Origin: Turneriella sp942492915
Lineage (GTDB): Bacteria > Spirochaetota > Leptospiria > Turneriellales > Turneriellaceae
Length of the DNA: 64,000 nucleotides
Direction: 5' to 3'
Assembly: GCA_942492915.1 (NCBI GenBank)
Contig: OW818662.1
Span: 1,116,001 to 1,180,000 of the forward strand
Shown: positions 39,006-48,060 of the stretch, in pieces
Position numbering within the stretch: the stretch's first letter is position 1
Layout of the letters: the number at the start of each line of letters is the position of its first letter
Notes under the pieces: model-generated
Told to the model about the DNA's origin: nothing
Seen by the model: the letters and a program-made list of their open reading frames with translations, nothing else
Database searches by the model: none
Program-made: the position numbers and the translations under genes

Positions 39006-40076
39006 TTACCTCAGCCTTATCGGTTCAAAAATTTCAATTTCACGCGACTTACCGCGAATCCGTTCCTGAAAGCGTATGCGCCGCGCATCTATGCTGGCAG
39101 CGACAGCAGCCTGCGTATGGCCATCGATGAGGATATTCGTCTTGGAAAGTTTATTCAGCGATTCGAGGCGGCTCGCGACGTTCACGACATCACCGAGTAC
39201 TGTGTATTCGAGGCGGCGGAACGAGCCCACAGTGCCCGAGAAAACCTTGCCCGTCGCAATACCGATACCGAAACCGATATCATCGTTCAGGTATTGCGGG
39301 CGAACCTGATTAAATAGCGCCATCGATTCTTTGATGGCGAGCGCACACTTCACTGCGTTGAGTGCATCGTTGCCCTGGCTGAGCGGGGCACCGAATGTTG
39401 CCATAATTGCGTCTCCGATGAATTTGTTCACGGAACCTCCGTGTGAGAAGATCAGGTCCATCAGATCGGTGAAGAGTATGTTGAGCAAATCAGCGACATT
39501 TTTCGGGTCGAGAGACTCTGACAGAGCGGTAAAATTTCGGAGGTCAAAGAACATGACACTCGCTTCGATGATTTCGGGTTCCATCATCGCGCCTGATGCT
39601 GTAATTTTCTGAATGACGTCGTCAGAAAAGTACTGCGCCATAATCTTGCTCTGAGCTTCGAGCCGGTCGTTAGCTTCTCTGAGCCGAATACGTTCACCAT
39701 GGCGTTCAAGCCAGAGGCGCGCTTTGATCAGAAACTCCCCGTGCCGCAGGGGTTTGATCAGCACCTCGTCGGCCTCTTTGACGAGTGCAAGAACCGAAGT
39801 GTCTTCCGTTGCATCGGCGGTCATCATGAGCACCGGTGTCGTCGAGTAGTGCGGGCGTGACCTTAGCTGGTCGAGAATGTCGAGGCCCGACATGTCAGGC
39901 AGGTAGATATCGATGAAAGCAAGATCGTAATTGTGCTGGTCGATGACAGCAAGTGCGGCGGCACCAGTCGTAAAGTAGTCTACTGCGTAAGACTCTTGTT
40001 CAAGCAGAGTTTTGAGAATCTCACCTTGTACTTCATCGTCTTCTACCAGTAATATTCGAGCCTTGGCTGCGGCCAT
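39006..40076 (-). CDS. Response regulator with class III adenylate/guanylate cyclase
   Basis: The 356-residue protein has an N-terminal receiver domain with the phosphorylation site D56 (LAFIDIYLPD), acidic VEDDEV and the conserved K in EVLIKPLRHG. A short linker leads to a class III cyclase: metal-binding FFDLRNFTALSES, NKFIGDAIMATFGAP and GIGIATGKVFSGTVG, then GDVVNVASRLE. It would make a cyclic nucleotide when phosphorylated. The partner histidine kinase is not in the window. It ends four bases from hisD and is likely co-transcribed with it. Confidence 0.92.
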   Translation of the reverse strand: MAAAKARILLVEDDEVQGEILKTLLEQESYAVDYFTTGAAALAVIDQHNYDLAFIDIYLPDMSGLDILDQLRSRPHYSTTPVLMMTADATEDTSVLALVKEADEVLIKPLRHGEFLIKARLWLERHGERIRLREANDRLEAQSKIMAQYFSDDVIQKITASGAMMEPEIIEASVMFFDLRNFTALSESLDPKNVADLLNILFTDLMDLIFSHGGSVNKFIGDAIMATFGAPLSQGNDALNAVKCALAIKESMALFNQVRPQYLNDDIGFGIGIATGKVFSGTVGSFRRLEYTVLGDVVNVASRLESLNKLSKTNILIDGHTQAAVAASIDARRIRFQERIRGKSREIEIFEPIRLR

Positions 40077-40108
40077 TCGCCGTCAGAGGTGATTTCAGTT
40101 TCAGCGGG

Positions 40109-40411
40109 TCAAATATATGTCAGGGATTCAAAATCTTTGTCGATGAGTGCCCGGTTGACGTTCTGTATAGACACGCGGTAGGCGATGTACATATTCTGCG
40201 TGCAGAGATTGCGGTAACGCACAAGGTCGAACCCATAGGCCTGCGAGCGGAAATATGACCCGCTTTTTATCTTGTCTTGCATGTCGTGGCTGCAGAATTC
40301 GAGTGCATCATCGAGCACCATAAACCCCCGCGGATGGAGAAACTCATTGCGATGGACGAAAGCCCCATCGCGTTGCATGGCGATGAGCATCTTGACTCGA
40401 TATTGCTGCAT
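40109..40411 (-). CDS. Hypothetical protein
   Basis: A 100-residue protein starting MQQYRVKMLIAMQRDGAFVH at 40411, with an AAAGG-type ribosome site in front. A longer frame to 40483 is less likely. It is soluble, with tyrosine/arginine-rich helices (FDLVRYRNLCTQNMYIAYRV). Position between the pseudopilin gene and the cyclase gives no clear hint of function. Confidence 0.6.
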   Translation of the reverse strand: MQQYRVKMLIAMQRDGAFVHRNEFLHPRGFMVLDDALEFCSHDMQDKIKSGSYFRSQAYGFDLVRYRNLCTQNMYIAYRVSIQNVNRALIDKDFESLTYI

Positions 40412-40507
40412 AGGGACCTTTATAGAATCGGCCCAGAGTGCGGGCAGACTTGAGGGGGCGCGGGGCAAATCAGCGAAATTCAACCACAGCGCCGCGCGCC
40501 GCCAGAA

Positions 40508-40948
40508 TCAGCGATCCATGATCGTCGACAGGTCTATATCCGCATCGTCTTTTTCGCCGCCCTCGCGACCGTCGGCACCGAGGCTCATGATTGTGTACTT
40601 CGCGCCTGAAAGCGAGTATCTGTAGGGTGTGCCATAAGGGTCTACTGGTGGCCTTTTCAGGTAAGGGCCATCCCAGCTCTGTACACCCGAGGGCTGTCGA
40701 ATCAGCGCGTCGAGGCCTTCTTCAGTAGATGGAAACCGACCGGCCTTGCTTCTGAATTCATCGAGCGCATTCACAATCGTGAAATAGTCGGTATTCATGG
40801 CCAGTTTGTTCTGGCCTTTGTTGGCTTTCGCCTTGTTGTCGCCCAACGACACAAAAAGTACCGACATCAGGCCGCCGAGAATCGCAATCACGACCAATAG
40901 TTCAATCAGGGTGAAGCCACCGCGGCTTCGTATTTTCTTGACTTTCAT
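40508..40948 (-). CDS. gspG: Type II secretion major pseudopilin
   Basis: The 146-residue protein has a short leader and the prepilin cleavage site RGG-FTLIELLVVIAIL, followed by a globular domain ending in DPYGTPYRYSLSGAKYT and LGADGREGGEKDDADI, as in GspG with its calcium-binding aspartates. The start at 40948 is used instead of an earlier codon at 41026, because the leader length (about 10 residues) then fits. No other T2SS genes are adjacent. It would form the pseudopilus that pushes exoproteins out. Confidence 0.9.
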   Translation of the reverse strand: MKVKKIRSRGGFTLIELLVVIAILGGLMSVLFVSLGDNKAKANKGQNKLAMNTDYFTIVNALDEFRSKAGRFPSTEEGLDALIRQPSGVQSWDGPYLKRPPVDPYGTPYRYSLSGAKYTIMSLGADGREGGEKDDADIDLSTIMDR

Positions 40949-41077
40949 ACATCCGTTTAGAAGTCGCTCGCCTTGCCGGCAAGAATTTTTATCATTGCGC
41001 CGCTTATTGCCTTTCGTGCCCGGCAATTGGTCCCGATAAAGTGCTTTTCTGTCAATGAGACCTATTGATCTTTACCT

Positions 41078-42451
41078 ATGCGGAAAGCCTTAGGGAGCCT
41101 CGTCGCCCTTGCGATGAGTGCGCTGATCATATCGACAATTATTTCATTTTTTCTGCGCGACTCTTTTGAGACGCTGCCGGTCAAGGCAAGTTCTGCCCCG
41201 GTAAAGCCGACGCGCCGCATGCAAGACACGACATTTCTCGTGTCAGCCGAGCATATTTCGCGCTATGATTTTAATTGGCTGACCGAAAAACTCAGCGTCC
41301 TCTCGGGGGAGTCGCCGCAGCGCATGCTTCCGGTTCCCGTGAATTTCTATATTTCAAACTCCCTGACGCATGCCGAATACCCGATGTCTGGTCTCGATCT
41401 GATCGACAGCGAATGCAATGTGCGCAGCGACAAGATTACCAATGTAAGGCGTTACCTGAAGGCGTTGCACGTAAGCTCAGCCGAAGGCAAGAAGACGGGC
41501 TTGCATCTCGCTTCGTTCAGAGCCCTGCCTGAGAGTGTGACGCTGCGCTACGGCGACGCTTCTGCACGGTCAGCCAAATGCCTGAGCGCCCAGCTGATCG
41601 TTTTGGGTGAAGTTTCGTTTCTGCAAGATTCCGTGAGTCTGGTGTTGCCGGCTTTACAGTCGGTACGCGTCAATCTCGCGCCGTTCGAGCGCGCGCAGAT
41701 TCTGAACAACGCCGCGCGTAATATTTACAGCGCGATTGCCGAAGCATACAAGAAAAACCCTGCTCATAAAGTGCGCGTGCTGATTACGAATACGGTGCCC
41801 TACGCGCAGGCACAGGTTCTGCCTTTCGTCGAACTGGCGGGCCAGTTCGTCGCGTTGACACCTGAAGAACTTTCTTCAATCCGCAATGGGGCTCTGGCTC
41901 TCAACGGGAGCATCGCCTTCGTGCCCGATCTGGCGAAAAGACTCGAGATCGGACTCGATACCGCCGTGATCTGGCAGCTTTGGCAAACGCCGAAAATTCC
42001 GTTTTTTAAAGATGCGTCGGGAGAAGCGCTCGTATACGAAGACCTGGTGCTGAGCCTCAGACGTTCGCTCGCTGACACCGATGCAGCGGGCGTTATACAG
42101 AACCGCAAGTTGAAAGCAATTTATGCTTCGTATACGCGAGACAACGACGAGAAACGCAAATGGGGCGAGAGTATCAATCTGGCTTATCAGCGTTCCGGTA
42201 CCGAGCGTTTGATGAAACTGCAATTGCAGCTGCTGCTCGATGTCTATGATTTCTCCGCTGTGGGCCTCGAAACTGAAACCTACATCGCTCTGGAGATGCC
42301 GGGAAGACAGAAGTTCCCGCTGATTCACATGATTGCGCGCCCACTCGCAAAAAAATGGGGATTTGAAGAGAAAAAAGACGGTTCGGACACTTCTGAGATT
42401 GAAGATTCTCTTCTGTTGCTGCGCAACACATTGGCGCAGGCCGGCAAGTAA
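41078..42451 (+). CDS. Membrane-anchored protein of unknown function
   Basis: The 457-residue protein starts with one N-terminal membrane helix (MRKALGSLVALAMSALIIST) and a large soluble part with the general alternation of a periplasmic protein. Two cysteines (CNV and KCLS) may form a disulfide. No domain recognised. The next two genes follow closely on the same strand (5 bases, then an 8-base overlap), so the three are probably one transcript ending in the transketolase half. Confidence 0.7.
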   Translation: MRKALGSLVALAMSALIISTIISFFLRDSFETLPVKASSAPVKPTRRMQDTTFLVSAEHISRYDFNWLTEKLSVLSGESPQRMLPVPVNFYISNSLTHAEYPMSGLDLIDSECNVRSDKITNVRRYLKALHVSSAEGKKTGLHLASFRALPESVTLRYGDASARSAKCLSAQLIVLGEVSFLQDSVSLVLPALQSVRVNLAPFERAQILNNAARNIYSAIAEAYKKNPAHKVRVLITNTVPYAQAQVLPFVELAGQFVALTPEELSSIRNGALALNGSIAFVPDLAKRLEIGLDTAVIWQLWQTPKIPFFKDASGEALVYEDLVLSLRRSLADTDAAGVIQNRKLKAIYASYTRDNDEKRKWGESINLAYQRSGTERLMKLQLQLLLDVYDFSAVGLETETYIALEMPGRQKFPLIHMIARPLAKKWGFEEKKDGSDTSEIEDSLLLLRNTLAQAGK

Positions 42452-42456
42452 CAGCA

Positions 42457-42831
42457 GTGCCGCATCCGTATTCGGTGCTCGTGTGGGGCATGGGTGTTTC
42501 ACTTCTGCTTTTTTATGGCGCCTACTTGGTGCGCGTCACGAATAATCGCATGCATCGCGTGTTGGCGCTCGGCGGAGTTGTCTTTAATCTTGCCAGTAGC
42601 ATCTATCTGGTTTGGTCTGTTCGGGTCGCAGGCGTCGAAATGCCCTCAGATTACCCGGTGGCCGTGATAACCGCGCACCGTATTTTCGCCACGCTCGTCG
42701 CCGTCGCCATGCTTGTCATGGTTTACACAGGTGCGAAACGGATTCGCCGGATACATATTCCGCTCCACAGGTTCTTTTTGCCGGGTTACACGCTGACTTA
42801 CATTTCGGGATTGGTGATCTTTCATGGATAA
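42457..42831 (+). CDS. Four-helix membrane protein
   Basis: A 124-residue protein with four predicted membrane helices (around 7-24, 36-55, 67-87 and 103-122). It starts with GTG and overlaps the transketolase gene by eight bases. Histidines near the membrane edges (MHRVLAL, ITAHRIFATL, HIPLHRFFL) recall DUF420-type or haem-associated membrane proteins, but this is only a resemblance. Confidence 0.65.
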   Translation: MPHPYSVLVWGMGVSLLLFYGAYLVRVTNNRMHRVLALGGVVFNLASSIYLVWSVRVAGVEMPSDYPVAVITAHRIFATLVAVAMLVMVYTGAKRIRRIHIPLHRFFLPGYTLTYISGLVIFHG

Positions 42832-43705
42832 TTCAACAGATTTCATCGTCGGCGATGCCGCCGAAAAGAAGCGGCTCGACGACATCGTGGCCAAGACGTC
42901 CGACAAAGTGACAGACGACGACCTGCGCTTTGTCGCCAATCGTATACGAAAGAATGCGATCGAAATGGTGTTTCGCGCCAATTCGGGGCATCCCGGTGGG
43001 CCGCTGGGCCTCGCGGACATCTATGCATACCTCTATTTTAAGGTGCTGAAATTTGACGGTGAAGCGCGCGATCGCCTGCTGATCAGCAATGGGCATGTGT
43101 GCGCGGTGCGCTATAGCGCGATGGCGGTGCGCGGCCAACTGCCCGAAGGGGAGCTGGCAACATTCCGCCGTCTGGGGTCGAGGTTGCAGGGGCACCCTTC
43201 GACGAAATTTTTTCCGCTGGTTGAGAATTCGAGCGGATCGCTCGGGCAGGGGCTTGCAAATGCGAGCGGTCTCGCGCTCGGCCTGCGCTACCAGAAAAAT
43301 CCGGCGCGCGTTTTCGTTGGCATGTCTGACGGCGAATGCCAGGAAGGCATGACCTGGGAGGCCGCGATGGCTGTTGCACACCACAAGCTGACAGGTGTGC
43401 ATCCGTTTCTCGACTTCAACAATATACAGATCGATGGCAAGGTAGAAAATGTCATGGGTGTCGAACCGCTCGATAAGAAGTTTGAAGGCTTCGGCTGGCA
43501 GGTACGTATCGCCGATGGTCATGATTTCAAGGCAATCGCCGACGCTTTTGACTGGTCGCTTGCCGCAGACAAAGCGCCACGCATGATTCTGTTTCGCACA
43601 GTTCTCGGAAAGGGTGTCTCTTTCATGGAAAACAATCCCGACTGGCACGGCTCACCGCCAAACCAGATAGACAGGGACTTAGCGCTAACTGAGTTGTCTG
43701 CATAG
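42824..43705 (+). CDS. Transketolase, N-terminal subunit
   Basis: The 293-residue protein is the thiamine diphosphate-binding half of transketolase. Signatures: NSGHPGGPLGLADIYAYLYF, the GHPSTK strand, a GSLGQGLANASG stretch and GMSDGECQEGMTWEAAM with the GDG-like site. It ends where split transketolases stop, but the C-terminal subunit gene is not next to it; the next gene is on the opposite strand. The last codons form one arm of a 20-base hairpin with the stop codon in its loop. Confidence 0.88.
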   Translation: MDNSTDFIVGDAAEKKRLDDIVAKTSDKVTDDDLRFVANRIRKNAIEMVFRANSGHPGGPLGLADIYAYLYFKVLKFDGEARDRLLISNGHVCAVRYSAMAVRGQLPEGELATFRRLGSRLQGHPSTKFFPLVENSSGSLGQGLANASGLALGLRYQKNPARVFVGMSDGECQEGMTWEAAMAVAHHKLTGVHPFLDFNNIQIDGKVENVMGVEPLDKKFEGFGWQVRIADGHDFKAIADAFDWSLAADKAPRMILFRTVLGKGVSFMENNPDWHGSPPNQIDRDLALTELSA

Positions 43706-43724
43706 CAGACAACTCAGTTAGCGC
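43682..43724. repeat. Perfect hairpin with stop codon in the loop
   Basis: The arms 43682-43701 and 43705-43724 are 20-base perfect complements; the loop is ATA (43702-43704) and the transketolase TAG stop (43703-43705) straddles loop and arm. The left arm is coding sequence. No T-run follows, so it is not a standard terminator. Confidence 0.85.
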
Positions 43725-43776
43725 ACAAATCCGCAACGACGGCCTCGTGCCGGCGGATTAGTCGGATGACATCCTG

Positions 43777-44691
43777 TCACCTGACAATAATTCGAAAAAT
43801 AAACGGCACGATCAGCACTCCGCCTTCGAGCAATTCTTTTGGCGGCGGACCGAAATCGTGTGCTGCGTAGAGAGCCTCAATACACGAACGGTCGAGTGAC
43901 TGGTAGCCGAGCGAAGACACCATCTTGGCGTCTCTGACGACCCCGTTTTCATCGAGCAAGAACTGAATATAGATATCCTGACTTGGAAAAGTTGAAAAGC
44001 GTGTGTACCCTGACGCATAGTTCATGCGGTGGTATGAATCGCCAAAAGTGGGGTATGGGTCACCGCCCGGTGGTGCCCAGACCGACTGTATCTTACTGAT
44101 CATGGAACGAAAATAACTGTAGTGTTCGTACCGGGCCGTCGGTATTGCGGGTCTGCCTGCGTAGTCCCACGAGAGGGCAAAATCATGGCGAAAGCGATAG
44201 TACGAAGGTATGCGGAGCTTTTCAACGGCAACTGCCGGCTGCTCTTTTTCAGGCTTGATCGCAATGGTGCTGCGCGATTCTTGTGAAGTGAGAATGCGCG
44301 CGTACTGTTTGGCAGAAAGTAGCCTTGCCTGAACGGGCTGCAGCTCACCCTGGCTCAGAACATAATCGGTCGAAATCGATTCAAAACCTTTTTCGCGCGT
44401 CAGTTGCCCCTGAGCGGCCGAATCGCGATCGGATAGGAATTTGACCTTGTCGCGCCGCTTTTCTTTGATGACTTCGCGGTTTTCAAGCAACGCCTTGATG
44501 ACCTGCGTATCAGCCGAATTCTCTTCTGCGCCGCCACCGAGAAGTGCGCGAAGGTCGATCTGCAGAAAAAGCACGGTCAGCACACAAAGGCAGACAACAG
44601 TGGAAAAGAAACGGGGTAATACGCCGTCAAAAATCTGTTTCTGCGACGTCAAATCTGCCGCGCTTTCGGGTAATGGCTTCGCGAAGGTCAT
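43777..44691 (-). CDS. TonB-like C-terminal domain protein
   Basis: The 304-residue protein has one N-terminal membrane helix (VLPRFFSTVVCLCVLTVLFL), a charged middle and a C-terminal domain with the TonB pattern: IYIQFLLDENGVVRDAKMVS, then SLGYQSLDRSCIEALYAAHD. It would span the periplasm and energise an outer-membrane receptor. ExbB/D genes are not adjacent. It overlaps the TPR gene by 65 bases. Confidence 0.7.
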   Translation of the reverse strand: MTFAKPLPESAADLTSQKQIFDGVLPRFFSTVVCLCVLTVLFLQIDLRALLGGGAEENSADTQVIKALLENREVIKEKRRDKVKFLSDRDSAAQGQLTREKGFESISTDYVLSQGELQPVQARLLSAKQYARILTSQESRSTIAIKPEKEQPAVAVEKLRIPSYYRFRHDFALSWDYAGRPAIPTARYEHYSYFRSMISKIQSVWAPPGGDPYPTFGDSYHRMNYASGYTRFSTFPSQDIYIQFLLDENGVVRDAKMVSSLGYQSLDRSCIEALYAAHDFGPPPKELLEGGVLIVPFIFRIIVR

Positions 44692-45433
44692 TGATTTCTT
44701 TTGTTACTGTCTGACCGGCTTTCTTGACGTAAAGGTCAATCAACACCAGTGCCTGCGCAAAATCACCCTGCGCTGCAGTAATCTTCGTACAAGCTAATAA
44801 ATATCGTGGCAATTGGCTTTTTTGCCAGTCGATACGAGTGCACCGTTTGGCTGCGCTCTTCGGGTCTTTCAGGTCGAGCGTGTAAAGGCGCGACAGGTAA
44901 AAATCAGTTTCTTCGTCCTGTGGGTTGGCTTCCAGATACGCGGTCAAAGCTTCGCGTGCGCGGTCCTTCTCTTTCAGCTTGAGGTAAATGGCCGCAACGC
45001 GACGCACGTGCCGGCCGTCCGCCAGCTTCTGCGTCCCTGAGATCTTAGACAGATTCTGTACAGCATCGTCTTTTTGTCCGCGTTGCGCAAAAATCTCTGC
45101 TATTTTCAGGTAGGCCCTGATACGGTATTTTTCGCTCAGGCTCGGCTGCTGCACGGCCTGCGTCAGCATCGACAGCGCAATCTGTTCGGTAATCAGCTCT
45201 TCTGCGAGCAGCATTCCTTTGCCGTATAGCGCGAGGGCTTCGTCGGGTTTGTCCCTCAGCGCACGGTCAAAATGCTCGAGGGCTGACGTCTGTTTGCCCT
45301 GATCGAGCCGCGCGAGACCCTCTTCGGCGATCGCACGGGAGCGGCCGCACTGGAGCGCGCTCATCACCAGAACAAGCAAGAAACCACAGGCAAGCTTTCG
45401 CCGCACCGAAGGTATTTCTTGCCCGTCAATCAC
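44627..45433 (-). CDS. TPR-repeat lipoprotein
   Basis: The 268-residue protein has a lipoprotein-like signal (VLVMSALQCG) and at least five TPR helices (HFDRALRDKPDEALALYGKG, FAQRGQKDDAVQNL, LKEKDRAREALTAYLEANPQ). A GTG at 45433 is taken as start, since the longer frame overlaps the DUF4340 gene. It may be an outer-membrane adaptor for the neighbouring gliding-type ABC operon or the TonB-like protein. Confidence 0.7.
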   Translation of the reverse strand: MIDGQEIPSVRRKLACGFLLVLVMSALQCGRSRAIAEEGLARLDQGKQTSALEHFDRALRDKPDEALALYGKGMLLAEELITEQIALSMLTQAVQQPSLSEKYRIRAYLKIAEIFAQRGQKDDAVQNLSKISGTQKLADGRHVRRVAAIYLKLKEKDRAREALTAYLEANPQDEETDFYLSRLYTLDLKDPKSAAKRCTRIDWQKSQLPRYLLACTKITAAQGDFAQALVLIDLYVKKAGQTVTKEINDLREAITRKRGRFDVAETDF

Positions 45434-45437
45434 CTGC

Positions 45438-46388
45438 TTATTTGGGCGGTGTAAGATTGGGCAGGCCGCCTTTGTCGACCAGATCTTCGATGCGCGGGAA
45501 TAATGCTTCAACTTTGCTTTTGGCAATCGTCAGTGGTGCGGCAGAATCGGTGCTGCGGGCAATGAATTCCTGATCTTTAGTGGGACCAAAGAATTCAACT
45601 TCTTTGCTCACATTGGCAGTCAGCATTACGGTGACTTTCCCGTAGCGTGGAGGCAGGTTTGCCTCTTTAAAGAACCGTACTCCGGTCAGGTCTGAGAGGT
45701 CGTTGGCATACGTTGCGGCGCGGTTCTTGTCAGTTGCCCGCTGGGGATCGAGCGTAAGGGCACCTTTGTCATCGGCCTTGAGTTTGAACGTCTGTTTGCC
45801 GCTGACCTGAATCTCTTTGATGTTCTCTTTCGCAATTCTCAATATAGTGCGATCACGGTACTGGTCAAAATCCTGATTCCAGTCACCGCGCAAGAAACCC
45901 TTCACCGCATAGACAGACGAGTCGTCGGCGAGGCGCACGAAACTGGCGTTGCCGGCTCCCGAGAATTTACCCAAAATTGCCTGCGCTATTTTTTCGCCGT
46001 TTTCGCCTTCGAGCAAAAGCTGAAAATCCTGATCGCGCACTTCGTAGTCTGCCTGCTTCTCTTTATTGGACGAGACTTCCTGGTAGCGGCGCGCTTCAAA
46101 TATGTTCTTCAGACCCGTTTCGATCTTGTTCACATCGGCTTTCAGAACACCGAGAGGGCTACCCGCAAGTTCAAGCGTCCAACCATCGGTTGTGCGCGTG
46201 AAGATGCGTTTGCCAGAGGCATCGCTGGTTGTGATCTTCTTCACGCGGTCTGGTTTGCTCTTGAGCAGTGGAGACGATTTTTCGTAAGACTTCTCAAACA
46301 GCAAAAACGGATCGTTGACGAGAAAGCCAAGCAGAAACGTGGCGGCGCTCACCGCGGCGAGAATGGTATTTTTCTTCAAAATTGGCAT
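45438..46388 (-). CDS. DUF4340 protein (Gld ABC operon)
   Basis: The 316-residue protein starts with a membrane helix (MPILKKNTILAAVSAATFLL) and matches DUF4340, a family found beside GldG-like proteins: KKITTSDASGKRIFTRTTDG near the start and FQLLLEGENGEKIAQAILGK. It is the accessory of the ABC operon in the same direction and is 7 bases from the GldG gene. Function of the family is not established. Confidence 0.8.
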   Translation of the reverse strand: MPILKKNTILAAVSAATFLLGFLVNDPFLLFEKSYEKSSPLLKSKPDRVKKITTSDASGKRIFTRTTDGWTLELAGSPLGVLKADVNKIETGLKNIFEARRYQEVSSNKEKQADYEVRDQDFQLLLEGENGEKIAQAILGKFSGAGNASFVRLADDSSVYAVKGFLRGDWNQDFDQYRDRTILRIAKENIKEIQVSGKQTFKLKADDKGALTLDPQRATDKNRAATYANDLSDLTGVRFFKEANLPPRYGKVTVMLTANVSKEVEFFGPTKDQEFIARSTDSAAPLTIAKSKVEALFPRIEDLVDKGGLPNLTPPK

Positions 46389-46395
46389 ATTTACC

Positions 46396-48060
46396 TCAGG
46401 AAGCTGGAGTCAGTTGCTTGCGGCGTGTCAGTCGGTACGCGCCGAATGCAAGAATAATCATAAGGGGCAGCAAGAATGCCAGCACGGTGAGAAATTTGCG
46501 TTTGCCGTCTTCGACGAGTTCGGTCTTTATGCGCGGCGCAGATTTTTTTCTGAGCTCAACCAGGTCTTCGTTCCCATGCATGATGTCGATGGATGCAAAG
46601 ATCATTTTTATGTTTTCATCGAGCAGCGGCGCCTGCGTCATTTCACTCAGAATAAATGTCAGGTTGCTGAACGCATAGGGCGTACCGACAACGAGAATGG
46701 TGCTCTCTTTTTCAGCGGCCTTAAGATAGGTTGCAGGGGCCTCTTTTGGTGCTGGCGCTGCAGCGAACTGGCTGGCGAACCGGCCGCGCACCGACACTGC
46801 AAGATTGTAAGTGCCCGTTGTCTGCTTGGGCGCAGCGAGCATCTCTTCCATTTTGCCCGGGTCGAGAAATGCAAAGTTGGCCTGAGACCATGAATCGCTG
46901 CTCGATTTTGCGAGCACGTTCACCTGAAACTTGCCGTCACCTTCAGGCAAAACTGCCGGGTTTGTCTTCACGCTGCTGGTGTAGGGCAGAATAAGTGCTG
47001 CATTGCCTTTGGTCGAAAGGTGCGTTTGGTTGAGGCCGCTTTTTGGTACCAGAACCCATGGAGGGTAAGGATATTTTTCGAGGCGCATGCCGCTCGGCTG
47101 CACAAAAGGAACGTAATAATTGGGTTTTGGCTCGTTTATCATGTCTTCGCCGAGTTCAATTCCATAACCCTTGAGAAAGTCTTTGAGGTCTGGATTTCCC
47201 GGTGAACCCATGAACTGCTGGCCGAAGTTGACTTCCATGCCCGATGAGAGTACGATAAGATTACCGCCACGCATGACAAACTGGTCGAGGCGAAATTTGT
47301 CGATCGGCTCGAGTTTGCCCGGCTGCACAACGAGCACCGTTGAAATTTCAACCGGAATATCTGCTGTTGATGTATTCACTTCCATAATGTCGCCATAAAA
47401 CGAGCCGATTTTTTCAGCGAAAATTGAGAGCGACGTTGGGTTACGCTCTTTCTTCTGATTAAAAGGCCCGTGGCCTGAGAGCAGTCCGACCTTTTTCTCG
47501 TTCGGCTTCACCATCTTGAAGATCTTCGCCGTCAGCTGGTTCTCGAGATCGTGCTGTTCATAGAGGCCAATCAGGTTATTGACGGGTTCTGTCTTGTCTC
47601 CGTACGAGATCGCCAGACCGAAGTAGATGCTCTGCGCCTGCGCTTTTTTTGCTCCGCCGACGCGCAGGTCGAGCTGTTGGATGCGCAGATCGGTTGCGCG
47701 GGCCTGCGCTGCCTTGTCGTTATCTGGGTCTAACACGGTCAGTTTCACTTTGCCACGCGAACTGTTAACATATTCCTGAATGAAGTCCCGCGCTTTGCGT
47801 GCGACGAGTACCGCCTCGTCGGGCAAATCATTCGAAACAAACAGCTCGATCGTCGCCTTTTCAGGCAGGTTGCGCAGCAGGTTTTTGGTCGTGCCCGAAA
47901 TGCGCATCGCGCCTGCCGACGACAGGTCGAAGCGAATATATGCGCCGTAGCTCAGGTAGCTGAAGGCAAAAAACAGTGCGACGTAAAGCGCAGTCGTCGC
48001 GCGGCGAGACGAAAAATATTCCCGAAAAGTTTCCATAGTGTCTGAACCTTTAGAATTCAT
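46396..48060 (-). CDS. GldG-like periplasmic component of ABC operon
   Basis: The 554-residue protein has N- and C-terminal membrane helices around a large soluble domain (LLSGHGPFNQKKERNPTSLS, TVLVVQPGKLEPIDKFRLDQ), as in the GldG/ABC-2 accessory family (PF09822). The ATG at 48060 overlaps the permease stop by four bases; an internal ATG at 48036 is an alternative. In Bacteroidetes GldG works with GldA and GldF in gliding, but in spirochaetes the role is unknown. Confidence 0.85.
   Translation of the reverse strand: MNSKGSDTMETFREYFSSRRATTALYVALFFAFSYLSYGAYIRFDLSSAGAMRISGTTKNLLRNLPEKATIELFVSNDLPDEAVLVARKARDFIQEYVNSSRGKVKLTVLDPDNDKAAQARATDLRIQQLDLRVGGAKKAQAQSIYFGLAISYGDKTEPVNNLIGLYEQHDLENQLTAKIFKMVKPNEKKVGLLSGHGPFNQKKERNPTSLSIFAEKIGSFYGDIMEVNTSTADIPVEISTVLVVQPGKLEPIDKFRLDQFVMRGGNLIVLSSGMEVNFGQQFMGSPGNPDLKDFLKGYGIELGEDMINEPKPNYYVPFVQPSGMRLEKYPYPPWVLVPKSGLNQTHLSTKGNAALILPYTSSVKTNPAVLPEGDGKFQVNVLAKSSSDSWSQANFAFLDPGKMEEMLAAPKQTTGTYNLAVSVRGRFASQFAAAPAPKEAPATYLKAAEKESTILVVGTPYAFSNLTFILSEMTQAPLLDENIKMIFASIDIMHGNEDLVELRKKSAPRIKTELVEDGKRKFLTVLAFLLPLMIILAFGAYRLTRRKQLTPAS

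Noticed and set aside
42833..43648. 271-codon minus-strand frame over the transketolase gene
   Set aside because: Lies fully inside a clear transketolase gene and resembles no protein.
45434..45526. N-terminal extension of the TPR lipoprotein
   Set aside because: It would overlap the DUF4340 gene and hide the lipoprotein signal.
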